Assembly: GCF_014873955.1 (NCBI RefSeq)
Contig: NZ_JADBED010000001.1
Span: 2,542,001-2,606,000, forward strand
Direction of reading: 5' to 3'
DNA: 64,000 nt
From: Nesterenkonia lutea
Lineage (GTDB): Bacteria > Actinomycetota > Actinomycetes > Actinomycetales > Micrococcaceae
The first letter of the stretch is position 1, and each line of letters opens with the position of its first letter. Shown here one piece after another: positions 34,214-40,750 of the stretch. Below the pieces are notes generated by a model. That model did not search any database, was not told where the DNA came from, and was given only the letters and a program-made list of their open reading frames with translations. A program made the position numbers and the translations under genes.

Positions 34214-35125
34214 TCAGGTGGCCGGCTTCGGTGAAGGAACGTTCTTGCCCTTGGCCTCGTCAGCGTTCTGCGCGTTGACGTTGGTCTCTCCCGTTGGCCC
34301 GGCCTTGGTCTCCGGAGCTCCGGAGGGCTTGGGCGCGGCAGAGGTGGTCTGCGGGGCTGTGGATGCCGGCTTGGTCGGCGCCGCCGGTGTGCCCTGCCCA
34401 GCCGGCTTCTCGGCTGAGGTCACCGGCTTGGGAGCCGCCGTGGAGGAGGTGGCCGGGCGGGTGACCGGCTCCGGCTTCTTCCACGGGTCCTCGATCGGCT
34501 GGCTGGCGCGCCATGCGGCGACACCCGCTGTCACGGTCGCAGCCACGAGGCCGAAGACCAGCAGGCCCTTCTTGCGGCTGTTCGAGCGCTGTCTGGCCTT
34601 GAGCGCCTTGGCGGTGCCCTTGGCATAGGCCTCGGAGCTCTTGCGCAGCTTCTTGACGATCTTCTTGTCGCCGGTGGCCTTGATCAGGGCCTTCTCCACG
34701 CGCGGATCGAGTTCGGCACGGTGGATGAGCTTCGCGGTCTTGTCCGCGTAGCCGCCCAGTCGTGCCGAGGTGGCCGGAACGTACTCAGAGGTGAACTGCG
34801 TCTTGGCAGTGTCATATCTGCCGACGATCCTGGCGATCTCGGCCCGCGCCTGCGGGGGGAGCCTGTCGTACTGCGAGGCGACGCCGCCTCCCGCGACGGA
34901 GGAGTACTCCTTGACCTTCTGGCCGGCCACTGAGGCCCCGTCGTTCACTGCCGTCAGCGCGCGCCCTGAGGCATCCTGCACCTTCGGAGCGGACTTCCGG
35001 TAGGTGCCTTCGGCCCAGTCTGCAGCCGCGCCCAGCTTGGGAGCGGTCCAATCGCGTGCGGTCTCCACCCCGGCGAGCACGATGTGCTCCCAGGAGTGGT
35101 TCCGCTTCTTCTTCTTGCCGAACAT
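34214..35125 (-). CDS. Membrane protein of unknown function
   Basis: A 303-residue protein. It has a basic start (MFGKKKKRNHSW), about 190 residues of amphipathic helical sequence rich in Ala, Lys and Tyr (WTAPKLGAAADWAEGTYRKS), a basic stretch, one membrane helix (KKGLLVFGLVAATVTAGVAAW) and a Pro/Thr/Ala/Lys-rich tail of about 95 residues. The layout recalls DUF5324-type proteins found at the same place near the peptidyl-prolyl isomerase gene in streptomycetes, but I cannot confirm the family. It is divergent from ppiA. Confidence 0.7.
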   Translation of the reverse strand: MFGKKKKRNHSWEHIVLAGVETARDWTAPKLGAAADWAEGTYRKSAPKVQDASGRALTAVNDGASVAGQKVKEYSSVAGGGVASQYDRLPPQARAEIARIVGRYDTAKTQFTSEYVPATSARLGGYADKTAKLIHRAELDPRVEKALIKATGDKKIVKKLRKSSEAYAKGTAKALKARQRSNSRKKGLLVFGLVAATVTAGVAAWRASQPIEDPWKKPEPVTRPATSSTAAPKPVTSAEKPAGQGTPAAPTKPASTAPQTTSAAPKPSGAPETKAGPTGETNVNAQNADEAKGKNVPSPKPAT

Positions 35126-35260
35126 GCATGTCCTCCGAATTCGGATAGGTTGCTCTCTTCAGCTTACGTGGTCTGCCGCTCACCTGCTATGGCACGGCCC
35201 ATACCCTCATCATCCCCCCAGCTGGCACCTGGCGCCACCAAGAGTGAGAGAATAGGGCCC

Positions 35261-35794
35261 ATGAGTGCAATCGCAACACATCAGGCAACTGTCCGTACTT
35301 CCATGGGCGAGATCATCGTCGAGCTCTTCGGGAACCATGCGCCCAAGACCGTGGACAACTTCGTGGGTCTCGCCACCGGCGAGCAGGAGTGGACCCACCC
35401 CGAGTCGGGCGAGAAGATGGTCGACACTCCGCTCTACAGCGGCACCGTCTTCCACCGCATCATCTCCGACTTCATGATCCAGGGCGGAGACCCGCTGGGT
35501 CTCGGCGTGGGTGGCCCCGGCTACAAGTTCGGTGATGAGATCCACCCAGAGCTGGACTTCACCGCACCATACAAGCTGGCCATGGCCAATGCCGGTCCGG
35601 GGACCAATGGTTCACAGTTCTTCATCACGTCGGTGGCGACCACCTGGCTTCAGGGCAAGCACACCATCTTCGGCGAGGTCAGCGACCCCGAGTCCCAGAA
35701 GATCGTGGACGCGCTGAACACCGTGCCCACCGATAACCGGGACCGCCCCAAGGAAGACGTGGTCATCGAGAAGATCGATATCAAGAAGCTCTGA
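35261..35794 (+). CDS. ppiA: Peptidyl-prolyl cis-trans isomerase, cyclophilin type (PpiA)
   Basis: A 177-residue cytoplasmic cyclophilin that speeds proline isomerisation in folding proteins. Core motifs: VDNFVGLATG, FHRIISDFMIQGGDP (active-site Arg), LAMANAGPGTNGSQFFIT and GKHTIFGEV. The ATG at 35261 is chosen to match the family start; the longer open frame from 35084 reads antisense of the neighbour. An AT-rich GAGAAT box lies about ten bases before the ATG, so the mRNA may have almost no leader. Confidence 0.95.
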   Translation: MSAIATHQATVRTSMGEIIVELFGNHAPKTVDNFVGLATGEQEWTHPESGEKMVDTPLYSGTVFHRIISDFMIQGGDPLGLGVGGPGYKFGDEIHPELDFTAPYKLAMANAGPGTNGSQFFITSVATTWLQGKHTIFGEVSDPESQKIVDALNTVPTDNRDRPKEDVVIEKIDIKKL

Positions 35795-35804
35795 GGAGCT
35801 GGGC

Positions 35805-36677
35805 ATCACCGCAACATCCTGTCCGCAGCATCCGGACAGGCCGGCCTCCGTGCAGTGTCAGCGCTGCGATCGGCCGGCCTGCCCGGAGTGTCTGCGGGAA
35901 GCTCCAGTGGGGTACCAGTGCGTGGACTGCCTCGAGCAGGCGCGCACCGACTGGCAGCGCAGACGCCCCACCACTCGCTCCCAGTTCGGGGCAGTGATCC
36001 GACCCGGCCAGCGCCCCGTCGTCACCTTCACGGTCATCGGGCTCTGCGTGATCCTCTATATCCTGCAGCTGGTCAGCGACACCGTCACCGCCGCGCTCTG
36101 GTATGCGCCCCTGCAGACCTCCTCCTGGACCTTCGAGCCGTGGAGGATGCTGACCTCGGCCCTGGTGCATTCACCGTCGAACGCGATGCACCTGCTGTTC
36201 AACATGTTTGCGATCTGGTTCGTCGGCCGGAGCATCGAACCAGCACTCGGCAGGCTCCGCTACATCGCCCTGCTGAGCCTCTCCGCTCTCGGCGGATCCG
36301 TGGCGGTGCTCTACCTCACCCCCGCCCTGACGCCGACGCTCGGGGCCTCCGGAGCCGTCTTCGGACTCTTCGGCGCGCTGTTCATCCTCATGCGCTCAAC
36401 CGGATCCCAGACCGGCGGAATCCTCACGCTGATCGCGATCAATGTGGTGATCAGCTTCGTGATCCCCGGCATCTCCTGGCAGGGCCACTTCGGCGGACTC
36501 CTCACCGGTGCCCTGTGCGCCCTGCTCATCTCCAAGACTCCGCGGGCACGTTCAGGTGACCCGCAGAAGGACGCCCGCCGCCAGGGTAAGTGGCAGGGAC
36601 TCGGACTGGCCGGCGTCGCCGTGCTGCTGGTCGCCCTGACTGCCCTCGGCATGCAGCTGGTGGATCCCTACACCTGA
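35805..36677 (+). CDS. Rhomboid family intramembrane serine protease with N-terminal zinc-binding domain; start uncertain
   Basis: About 290 residues. A Cys/His-rich zinc-binding domain (CPQHPDRP, CQRCDRPACPEC, YQCVDC) is followed by six membrane helices of the rhomboid fold. The catalytic Ser lies in LGASGAVFGLFG and the His in WQGHFGGLLTG; HLLFNMFAIWFVG is typical. The first standard start, GTG 35850, would remove the CPQHP ligands. GAGGAG (35793-35798) is placed exactly for initiation at an ATC codon at 35805, given here as the start. The gene follows the ppiA stop at once. A hairpin at 35818-35840 falls in the same stretch. Confidence 0.72.
   Translation: MTATSCPQHPDRPASVQCQRCDRPACPECLREAPVGYQCVDCLEQARTDWQRRRPTTRSQFGAVIRPGQRPVVTFTVIGLCVILYILQLVSDTVTAALWYAPLQTSSWTFEPWRMLTSALVHSPSNAMHLLFNMFAIWFVGRSIEPALGRLRYIALLSLSALGGSVAVLYLTPALTPTLGASGAVFGLFGALFILMRSTGSQTGGILTLIAINVVISFVIPGISWQGHFGGLLTGALCALLISKTPRARSGDPQKDARRQGKWQGLGLAGVAVLLVALTALGMQLVDPYT
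35818..35840 (+). terminator. Small hairpin after ppiA, overlapping the 5' end of the rhomboid gene
   Basis: CCTGTCCG (35818-35825) pairs with CGGACAGG (35833-35840) around a seven-base loop. It may be a weak ppiA terminator or an attenuator of the next gene. It is also the DNA that would encode CPQHPD of the rhomboid zinc domain, so it may be only coding sequence. Confidence 0.35.
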
Positions 36678-36744
36678 TCAGCGGCAGCCCCCTGGCGCGG
36701 CAGGAATCCCCGGGCCCCACACCGTGCCGTGATGTGAACCGGAC

Positions 36745-36838
36745 TAATCCACAGTTTTATCCACACTTCACAGCATACTGTGGATATCGCTCTGAGCTGG
36801 AGAAACACACGCGTGTAACTTATGCACACTGTGGATAA
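36745..36838. promoter_or_regulatory. Cluster of five DnaA boxes outside the main oriC
   Basis: Boxes: TAATCCACA 36745-36753 (8/9), TTATCCACA 36757-36765 (perfect), TGTGGATAT 36779-36787 (8/9, reverse), TTATGCACA 36820-36828 (8/9) and TGTGGATAA 36830-36838 (perfect, reverse). They fill the gene-free stretch between the rhomboid gene and the CBS-protein operon (36678-36950), which is also AT-rich for this genome. The dnaA gene is about 12 kb away. It could be a DnaA titration site, an auxiliary part of the origin, or control of flanking genes. Confidence 0.75.
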
Positions 36839-36881
36839 ACCCTGTGAACAATGCTTCTCGGCCTCGGTCCCGGTGACAAAA

Positions 36882-36915
36882 GATGCCGGACCCACCGTGC
36901 GGTGGATCCGGCATC
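36882..36915. terminator. Hairpin after the CBS-protein operon
   Basis: GATGCCGGA (36882-36890) pairs with TCCGGCATC (36907-36915); one mismatch then CCACC/GGTGG extends the stem to a GTGC loop. It can end the leftward CBS-protein operon (stop at 36951). Confidence 0.75.
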
Positions 36916-36950
36916 CCGGTGCTTCCTTGAGCCGGCCTGCGGCCTGGGGC

Positions 36951-38027
36951 CTACCGCCGAGGGGCCGAACCCTGCGGACGGCGCTCTGCAGCGCTGGAGC
37001 CGCTCCACTGCTCCTCCATGGTGGGCCACATCCGTTTGAGGATGTCGTTCCACGTGATCGCGCCCGCCAGACCGGTGTCCGAATAGACCACCGCCAGCTG
37101 TTCCCCCGCCTCCCGCATGGTCTGGAACGCCTCATAGACCGAGGCACCGGTGCTCACCACCAGCGCCGGACGCGCCAGGTCGCTGACCGGGTGCTCCGCG
37201 TCCACGGTGAGGGTGTCCCGGACATGGACGACCAGCGGATCCGCCCCCGTCTCGGGGATGATCAGCACGCGCAGGTGCCCCGTTCGCCGGGCGGCCGCCT
37301 GGACATCTGCCGCCGTGGCGCTGGCCGGCACCGTGGTCGTCTCCTGGCGCGTGCGGGCGGCGATCACGTCGTCGACGGTGAGCGTCTCCAGATCGATGAC
37401 CCGGGAGATCTGCGAGGCGGAGGCCTCGTCCAGGGTTCCGGTGCGGGTGGAATGCTCCACCAGATGCCGGATCGTCTCCGAGTCGTAGCCTCCCGCCGCC
37501 GCCCGGTCCACCGGGGTGATGCCAGTGGCTGAGACGAGGCGGTTGGCGATGTGGTTGATCCACAGCAGCAGGGGGCGGAACCCCCAGAGGATGATCTGCG
37601 CGGGGAGCGCGACGAGCTTGACGGCCCGCTCAGGGTGGGCGATGGCCCAGGACTTCGGGGCCATCTCGCCGACCACCAGGTGCAGGAACGTCATCAGCAG
37701 CAGCGCCAGCGCAAAGGCCAGTGCATCCGCCGCCCAGTACGGCAGGCTCCAGGACTCGAAGACCGGGGTCAGCGCATAGTGCACCGCCGGCTTGCTGACC
37801 GCACCCAGAGCAAAGGTGCACGCGGTGATGCCCAGCTGGGCGCCTGCGAGCATGACCGTGAGTTCATTGAGTCCGCGCAGCGCGGCTCGGGCGGAGCGGC
37901 TGTGCTCTGCCGACTCCTCCAGCCGGTGCCGGCGTGCAGCCAGCAGGGCGAACTCCAGGATGACGAAGAACGCGGAGATGACGATGATGGCGACGGTGAT
38001 CGCCAGAGTGATGACCCAGTCGCTCAT
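36951..38027 (-). CDS. CNNM domain and CBS pair membrane protein (second gene of pair)
   Basis: A 358-residue protein. The CNNM (DUF21) membrane domain has four helices (VITLAITVAIIVISAFFVILEFALLAA, VHLVVGEMAPKSWAIA-like motif at VVGEMAPKSWAIAHPE), then a degenerate CBS pair (SRVIDLETLTVDDVIAARTR, VSTGASVYEAFQTMREAGEQL). It lacks the C-terminal CorC/HlyC domain of its neighbour. Such proteins are linked to Mg2+ or Co2+ transport and to membrane integrity in other bacteria. It overlaps the partner gene by four bases. Confidence 0.85.
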   Translation of the reverse strand: MSDWVITLAITVAIIVISAFFVILEFALLAARRHRLEESAEHSRSARAALRGLNELTVMLAGAQLGITACTFALGAVSKPAVHYALTPVFESWSLPYWAADALAFALALLLMTFLHLVVGEMAPKSWAIAHPERAVKLVALPAQIILWGFRPLLLWINHIANRLVSATGITPVDRAAAGGYDSETIRHLVEHSTRTGTLDEASASQISRVIDLETLTVDDVIAARTRQETTTVPASATAADVQAAARRTGHLRVLIIPETGADPLVVHVRDTLTVDAEHPVSDLARPALVVSTGASVYEAFQTMREAGEQLAVVYSDTGLAGAITWNDILKRMWPTMEEQWSGSSAAERRPQGSAPRR

Positions 38028-39385
38028 CGTTCCTCCTCGTTCTCTTCGGTCAGGCGAAGGTGCACTGACTCCGGGACATGTCGGTCGACGCTGAGCACTG
38101 TCACATCGAGCCAGCGCTGCGGCGGGGAGGACTCTGCGAAGTCCGCGGGATCCGCCGGGAGCTCCACACGGACCTCCTGCCCCTCGGTCAGCAGGGAGCC
38201 CTCCTGGGCCATCAGCAGACCGGAGAGCGTCTCATAGTCTCCCTCGGGGAAGCTTCGGCCGATGACTCGTTCCACCTCATCGAGGTGAAGGTCACCGTCC
38301 ACTCGCCAGAATCCTTCGCTCACGGCCTCGATGCCGCTGGGCGCCTCGTCGTCGTGCTCATCAGTGATGTCGCCGAGGATCTCCTCGGCGAGGTCCTCCA
38401 TCGTGACGACCCCGGTGAATCCGCCATATTCATCGATGACGCAGGCAAGCTTCGCCTCGGCGGCGCGCAGCGTGCGGACCGCGTCAGGCAGCGGCATGAG
38501 CGTGGGGACGATGACCGGTCTGCGCATCAGCTCGGTGGCCGGGACGTCCTCGCTGAGATCGGTGCCCAGAAGATCCACCAGATGCACGACCCCCACGGGT
38601 TCGTCATGGGTGTCGACCACCGGATAACGGGTGTGCTCCTCGGCCATCAGCGTCCGAATCTCACCGAGAGTGGTGTCGGGGTGGATCAGGCCGGTCCGTG
38701 AACGGGGCACCATCGCGTGCTCGACATCGTGTTCGGGAAAGTCCAGGATCCGGTCCAGGGTCAGGTACATCTCTTCGGCGAGGTCCCCGCTCTCATGCGA
38801 GCTCGAGACGATGTGCTCCAGGTCCTTTGCAGTGGCGCTGGACTCCACATCATGGACCGGTTCGATCCGCAGCAGCTTCAGCAGGGCGTTGGCGGCCACG
38901 TCGAAGATCGAGATGAGCCAGCCGAAGGATGCCAGGTAGAACTTGGTGGAGCCGGCCAGGCCCAGCGCCAGCGGGGTGGGATTCGCAATGGCGTAGTTCT
39001 TCGGGAAGAGCTCCCCGAAGATCATCTGCACCACGGTGGAGACCAGCAGCGCGACGACGGTGCCCACGGCGATGCCGGCTGCGGCGGGGACTCCGACGCC
39101 GCCGAGCAGCTCGCCCAGACCCGCGCCGACGAAGGGCTCGGCCACGTAGCCGACCATCAGGCCGGTCACCGTGATGCCCAGCTGTGCCCCGGAGAGCATG
39201 AACGAGGTCCGCCCGGTGACATCGAGCGCGCGCTGCGCCCGCTTGTCGCCACCGGCGGCCATGGACCGCAGACGGTTTCTGTCCACCGACATATAGGCGA
39301 ACTCCTGGGCCACGAAATAGCCGTTGGCGGCGATGATCACCAGGATCAGCACGATGCCGAGGAGAAGGAGCAGCAGGGCGATCAC
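38024..39385 (-). CDS. CNNM, CBS pair and CorC/HlyC domain protein
   Basis: A 453-residue protein. The CNNM membrane domain (VLILVIIAANGYFVAQEFAYM, GELFPKNYAIANP) is followed by two CBS domains (HAMVPRSRTGLIHPDTTLGEI, RPVIVPTLMPLPDAVRTLRA) with DEYGGFTGVVTMEDLAEEILGDI, and the C-terminal CorC/HlyC domain (DLHLDEVERVIGRSF). Family members are implicated in Mg2+/Co2+ handling. It starts with GTG or ATG at the 5' end of the pair and lies upstream of tRNA-Ala on the same strand, about 300 bases away. Confidence 0.9.
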   Translation of the reverse strand: MIALLLLLLGIVLILVIIAANGYFVAQEFAYMSVDRNRLRSMAAGGDKRAQRALDVTGRTSFMLSGAQLGITVTGLMVGYVAEPFVGAGLGELLGGVGVPAAAGIAVGTVVALLVSTVVQMIFGELFPKNYAIANPTPLALGLAGSTKFYLASFGWLISIFDVAANALLKLLRIEPVHDVESSATAKDLEHIVSSSHESGDLAEEMYLTLDRILDFPEHDVEHAMVPRSRTGLIHPDTTLGEIRTLMAEEHTRYPVVDTHDEPVGVVHLVDLLGTDLSEDVPATELMRRPVIVPTLMPLPDAVRTLRAAEAKLACVIDEYGGFTGVVTMEDLAEEILGDITDEHDDEAPSGIEAVSEGFWRVDGDLHLDEVERVIGRSFPEGDYETLSGLLMAQEGSLLTEGQEVRVELPADPADFAESSPPQRWLDVTVLSVDRHVPESVHLRLTEENEEER

Positions 39386-39682
39386 CGGAGGGCCACCCTC
39401 GGGGCGCCGCTGCAGCGGTCAGCATGACCGGCATACGCAGTGCTCGGGGGACGATGTCGTCGGCGGCGGAGCACTGCGCGTTGTAAGTCGTACACCTGTG
39501 TCAGGCACCTCTTCAGTCGTTCGGATGTTGTGTTAGATGGAGACTATAGCCGAACTGCCCTCGCGCGACAGTGCGCCGGCGGCCTTCAGCAGGAACAGAG
39601 CAGGTGAGAACGGCTCAGCGAAAAGAAAAGGCTCTCCGCACCTGCAGGTGCGGAGAGCCGGTTTCTTCAGCTGGAGCTCATC
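39386..39682. other. Intergenic region between the CNNM operon and tRNA-Ala
   Basis: About 300 bases without a credible gene. It must hold the promoter of the leftward CNNM operon; I could not pick a convincing -35/-10 pair. The right end carries the tRNA-Ala terminator listed next. Confidence 0.5.
39621..39659 (-). terminator. Rho-independent terminator of tRNA-Ala
   Basis: 39630-39659 is a perfect 30-base palindrome (14-bp stem). On the minus strand it is followed by CTTTTCTTTT, a good T-run. It lies about 25 bases past the 3' end of tRNA-Ala. Confidence 0.9.
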
Positions 39683-39758
39683 TGGTGGAGGCAAGGGGAC
39701 TCGAACCCCTAACCCCCTGCTTGCAAAGCAGGTGCGCTACCAATTGCGCCATGCCCCC
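39683..39758 (-). tRNA. tRNA-Ala (anticodon TGC)
   Basis: The cloverleaf is complete: acceptor GGGGGCA pairs with TGCCTCC (one G-U), D arm GCGCAATTGGTAGCGC, anticodon loop CTTTGCAAG giving TGC, and T arm AGGGGTTCGAGTCCCCT. Discriminator A is followed by an encoded CCA. It lies beside tRNA-Ile near gyrA, the usual actinobacterial arrangement. Confidence 0.96.
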
Positions 39759-39773
39759 AGATTTTTCAGGCTA

Positions 39774-39887
39774 TCAGACCGAATCTGTAGCCCGGGACCA
39801 GACTTCGCGAGCATCCTCAGCGCGTCGCCATTGGCGATAACCGAGGATCCCCGCCACGGAGAGAGCCGCAAAGACAATGCGCTTCAT
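39774..39887 (-). CDS. DLW-39 family small membrane protein
   Basis: A 37-residue protein too short for most gene finders: MKRIVFAALSVAGILGYR, then QWRRAEDAREVWSRATDSV. A short N-terminal helix is followed by a charged tail ending in the conserved pattern of the DLW-39 family (named for an Asp-Leu-Trp motif; here EVW). AGGAGGA lies five bases before the ATG. It sits between tRNA-Ala and tRNA-Ile, close to gyrA and the DUF3566 gene, as in other actinobacteria. Function unknown. Confidence 0.82.
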   Translation of the reverse strand: MKRIVFAALSVAGILGYRQWRRAEDAREVWSRATDSV

Positions 39888-39909
39888 TGCTTCCTCCTGG
39901 AGTCCGGGG

Positions 39910-39983
39910 TGGGCGTAGGAGGACTTGAACCTCCGACCTCATCGTTATCAGCGATGCGCTCTAACCGCCTGAGCTATACGCCC
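39910..39983 (-). tRNA. tRNA-Ile (anticodon GAT)
   Basis: Acceptor GGGCGTA pairs with TACGCCC; D arm AGCTCAGGCGGTTAGAGC; anticodon stem ATCGC/GCGAT region with CTGATAAC giving GAT; T arm GGAGGTTCAAGTCCTCC. Discriminator A; CCA is not encoded. Same strand and same transcript direction as the DLW-39 gene and tRNA-Ala. Confidence 0.95.
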
Positions 39984-40099
39984 CCGACACCTCATACAAG
40001 GTGCGTCATCCTCATCAGGACGACCACTACACGTTACATCGTCCCCAGCGGCGCCGCCAAATCGGGAACCGGCATCCGGTCCCACGGGAGCCGCGAGGC

Positions 40100-40738
40100 T
40101 CAGTCGTCGGTCAGTGTGACGCCGACGCCTCCCACCAGGGAGGCGGAGAGGTTGTACAGCACCGCTGCCAGCATCGAGAGCACGGTCAGCAGCACCACAT
40201 TGATCACCGCGATGATCGTCGCGAAGGAGGCGACCTGTCCGATGGTGACGAGCTCCTCCACGCGGAAGGTCCCGCCGCCGCCCTCGGTGCCCAGAATCTG
40301 GCCCAGGAGCTCGTTGACCCGGTCGAAGATGCCTGTGACGTCCATCACCGACCACAGGGTGACCGCGGCGACCACGGTCATGATCCCCAGCGCCACCGAG
40401 AGCAGGAAGCTCATCTTCAGCACCGACCAGGGATCGACCTTGGAGATCAGCAGCCGGGCCTTGCGCACCTTCGCCTTGGGCGTGGGTCGCACGAGACCGG
40501 GCTGAGGACGGGACCCGGCGGGACGCTGTCCGGCCGCAGGACGTCCGGCAGGGGCTCGCGAGCCGGCGCTGGGACGGGGACCCGGGGCCCCCGTCTGCGC
40601 GCCCTGGGGTGGGCTGGCCGTGGTGGCGCCCGCAGCAGACTGGGCGCGAGGCCGCGGCGCGGGGAACCGGTTGGCCGGGCGCGCCGCGGAGGAGCCGGTC
40701 TGGCTCCCTGAATTACCTGCGCCTTTGCTTGCGCTCAC
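40100..40738 (-). CDS. DUF3566 domain membrane protein
   Basis: A 212-residue protein. The first 90 residues are Pro/Ala/Gly/Arg-rich and disordered. The DUF3566 domain (about 92-212) has two membrane helices (VLKMSFLLSVALGIMTVVAAVTLW and IIAVINVVLLTVLSMLAAVLYNL) and a short loop containing FDRVNELL. It starts with GTG at 40738, with GGAGG upstream. It follows gyrA by 12 bases on the same strand, so it is probably cotranscribed. In mycobacteria the homologue (CwsA) lies near the division genes; a role in cell-wall growth is inferred, not shown. Confidence 0.88.
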   Translation of the reverse strand: MSASKGAGNSGSQTGSSAARPANRFPAPRPRAQSAAGATTASPPQGAQTGAPGPRPSAGSRAPAGRPAAGQRPAGSRPQPGLVRPTPKAKVRKARLLISKVDPWSVLKMSFLLSVALGIMTVVAAVTLWSVMDVTGIFDRVNELLGQILGTEGGGGTFRVEELVTIGQVASFATIIAVINVVLLTVLSMLAAVLYNLSASLVGGVGVTLTDD

Positions 40739-40750
40739 TGAAGACCTCCA

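Noticed and set aside
39537..40505. 322-aa plus-strand frame over the tRNA genes and DUF3566 gene
   Set aside because: It covers two tRNA genes on the other strand and shows no domain.
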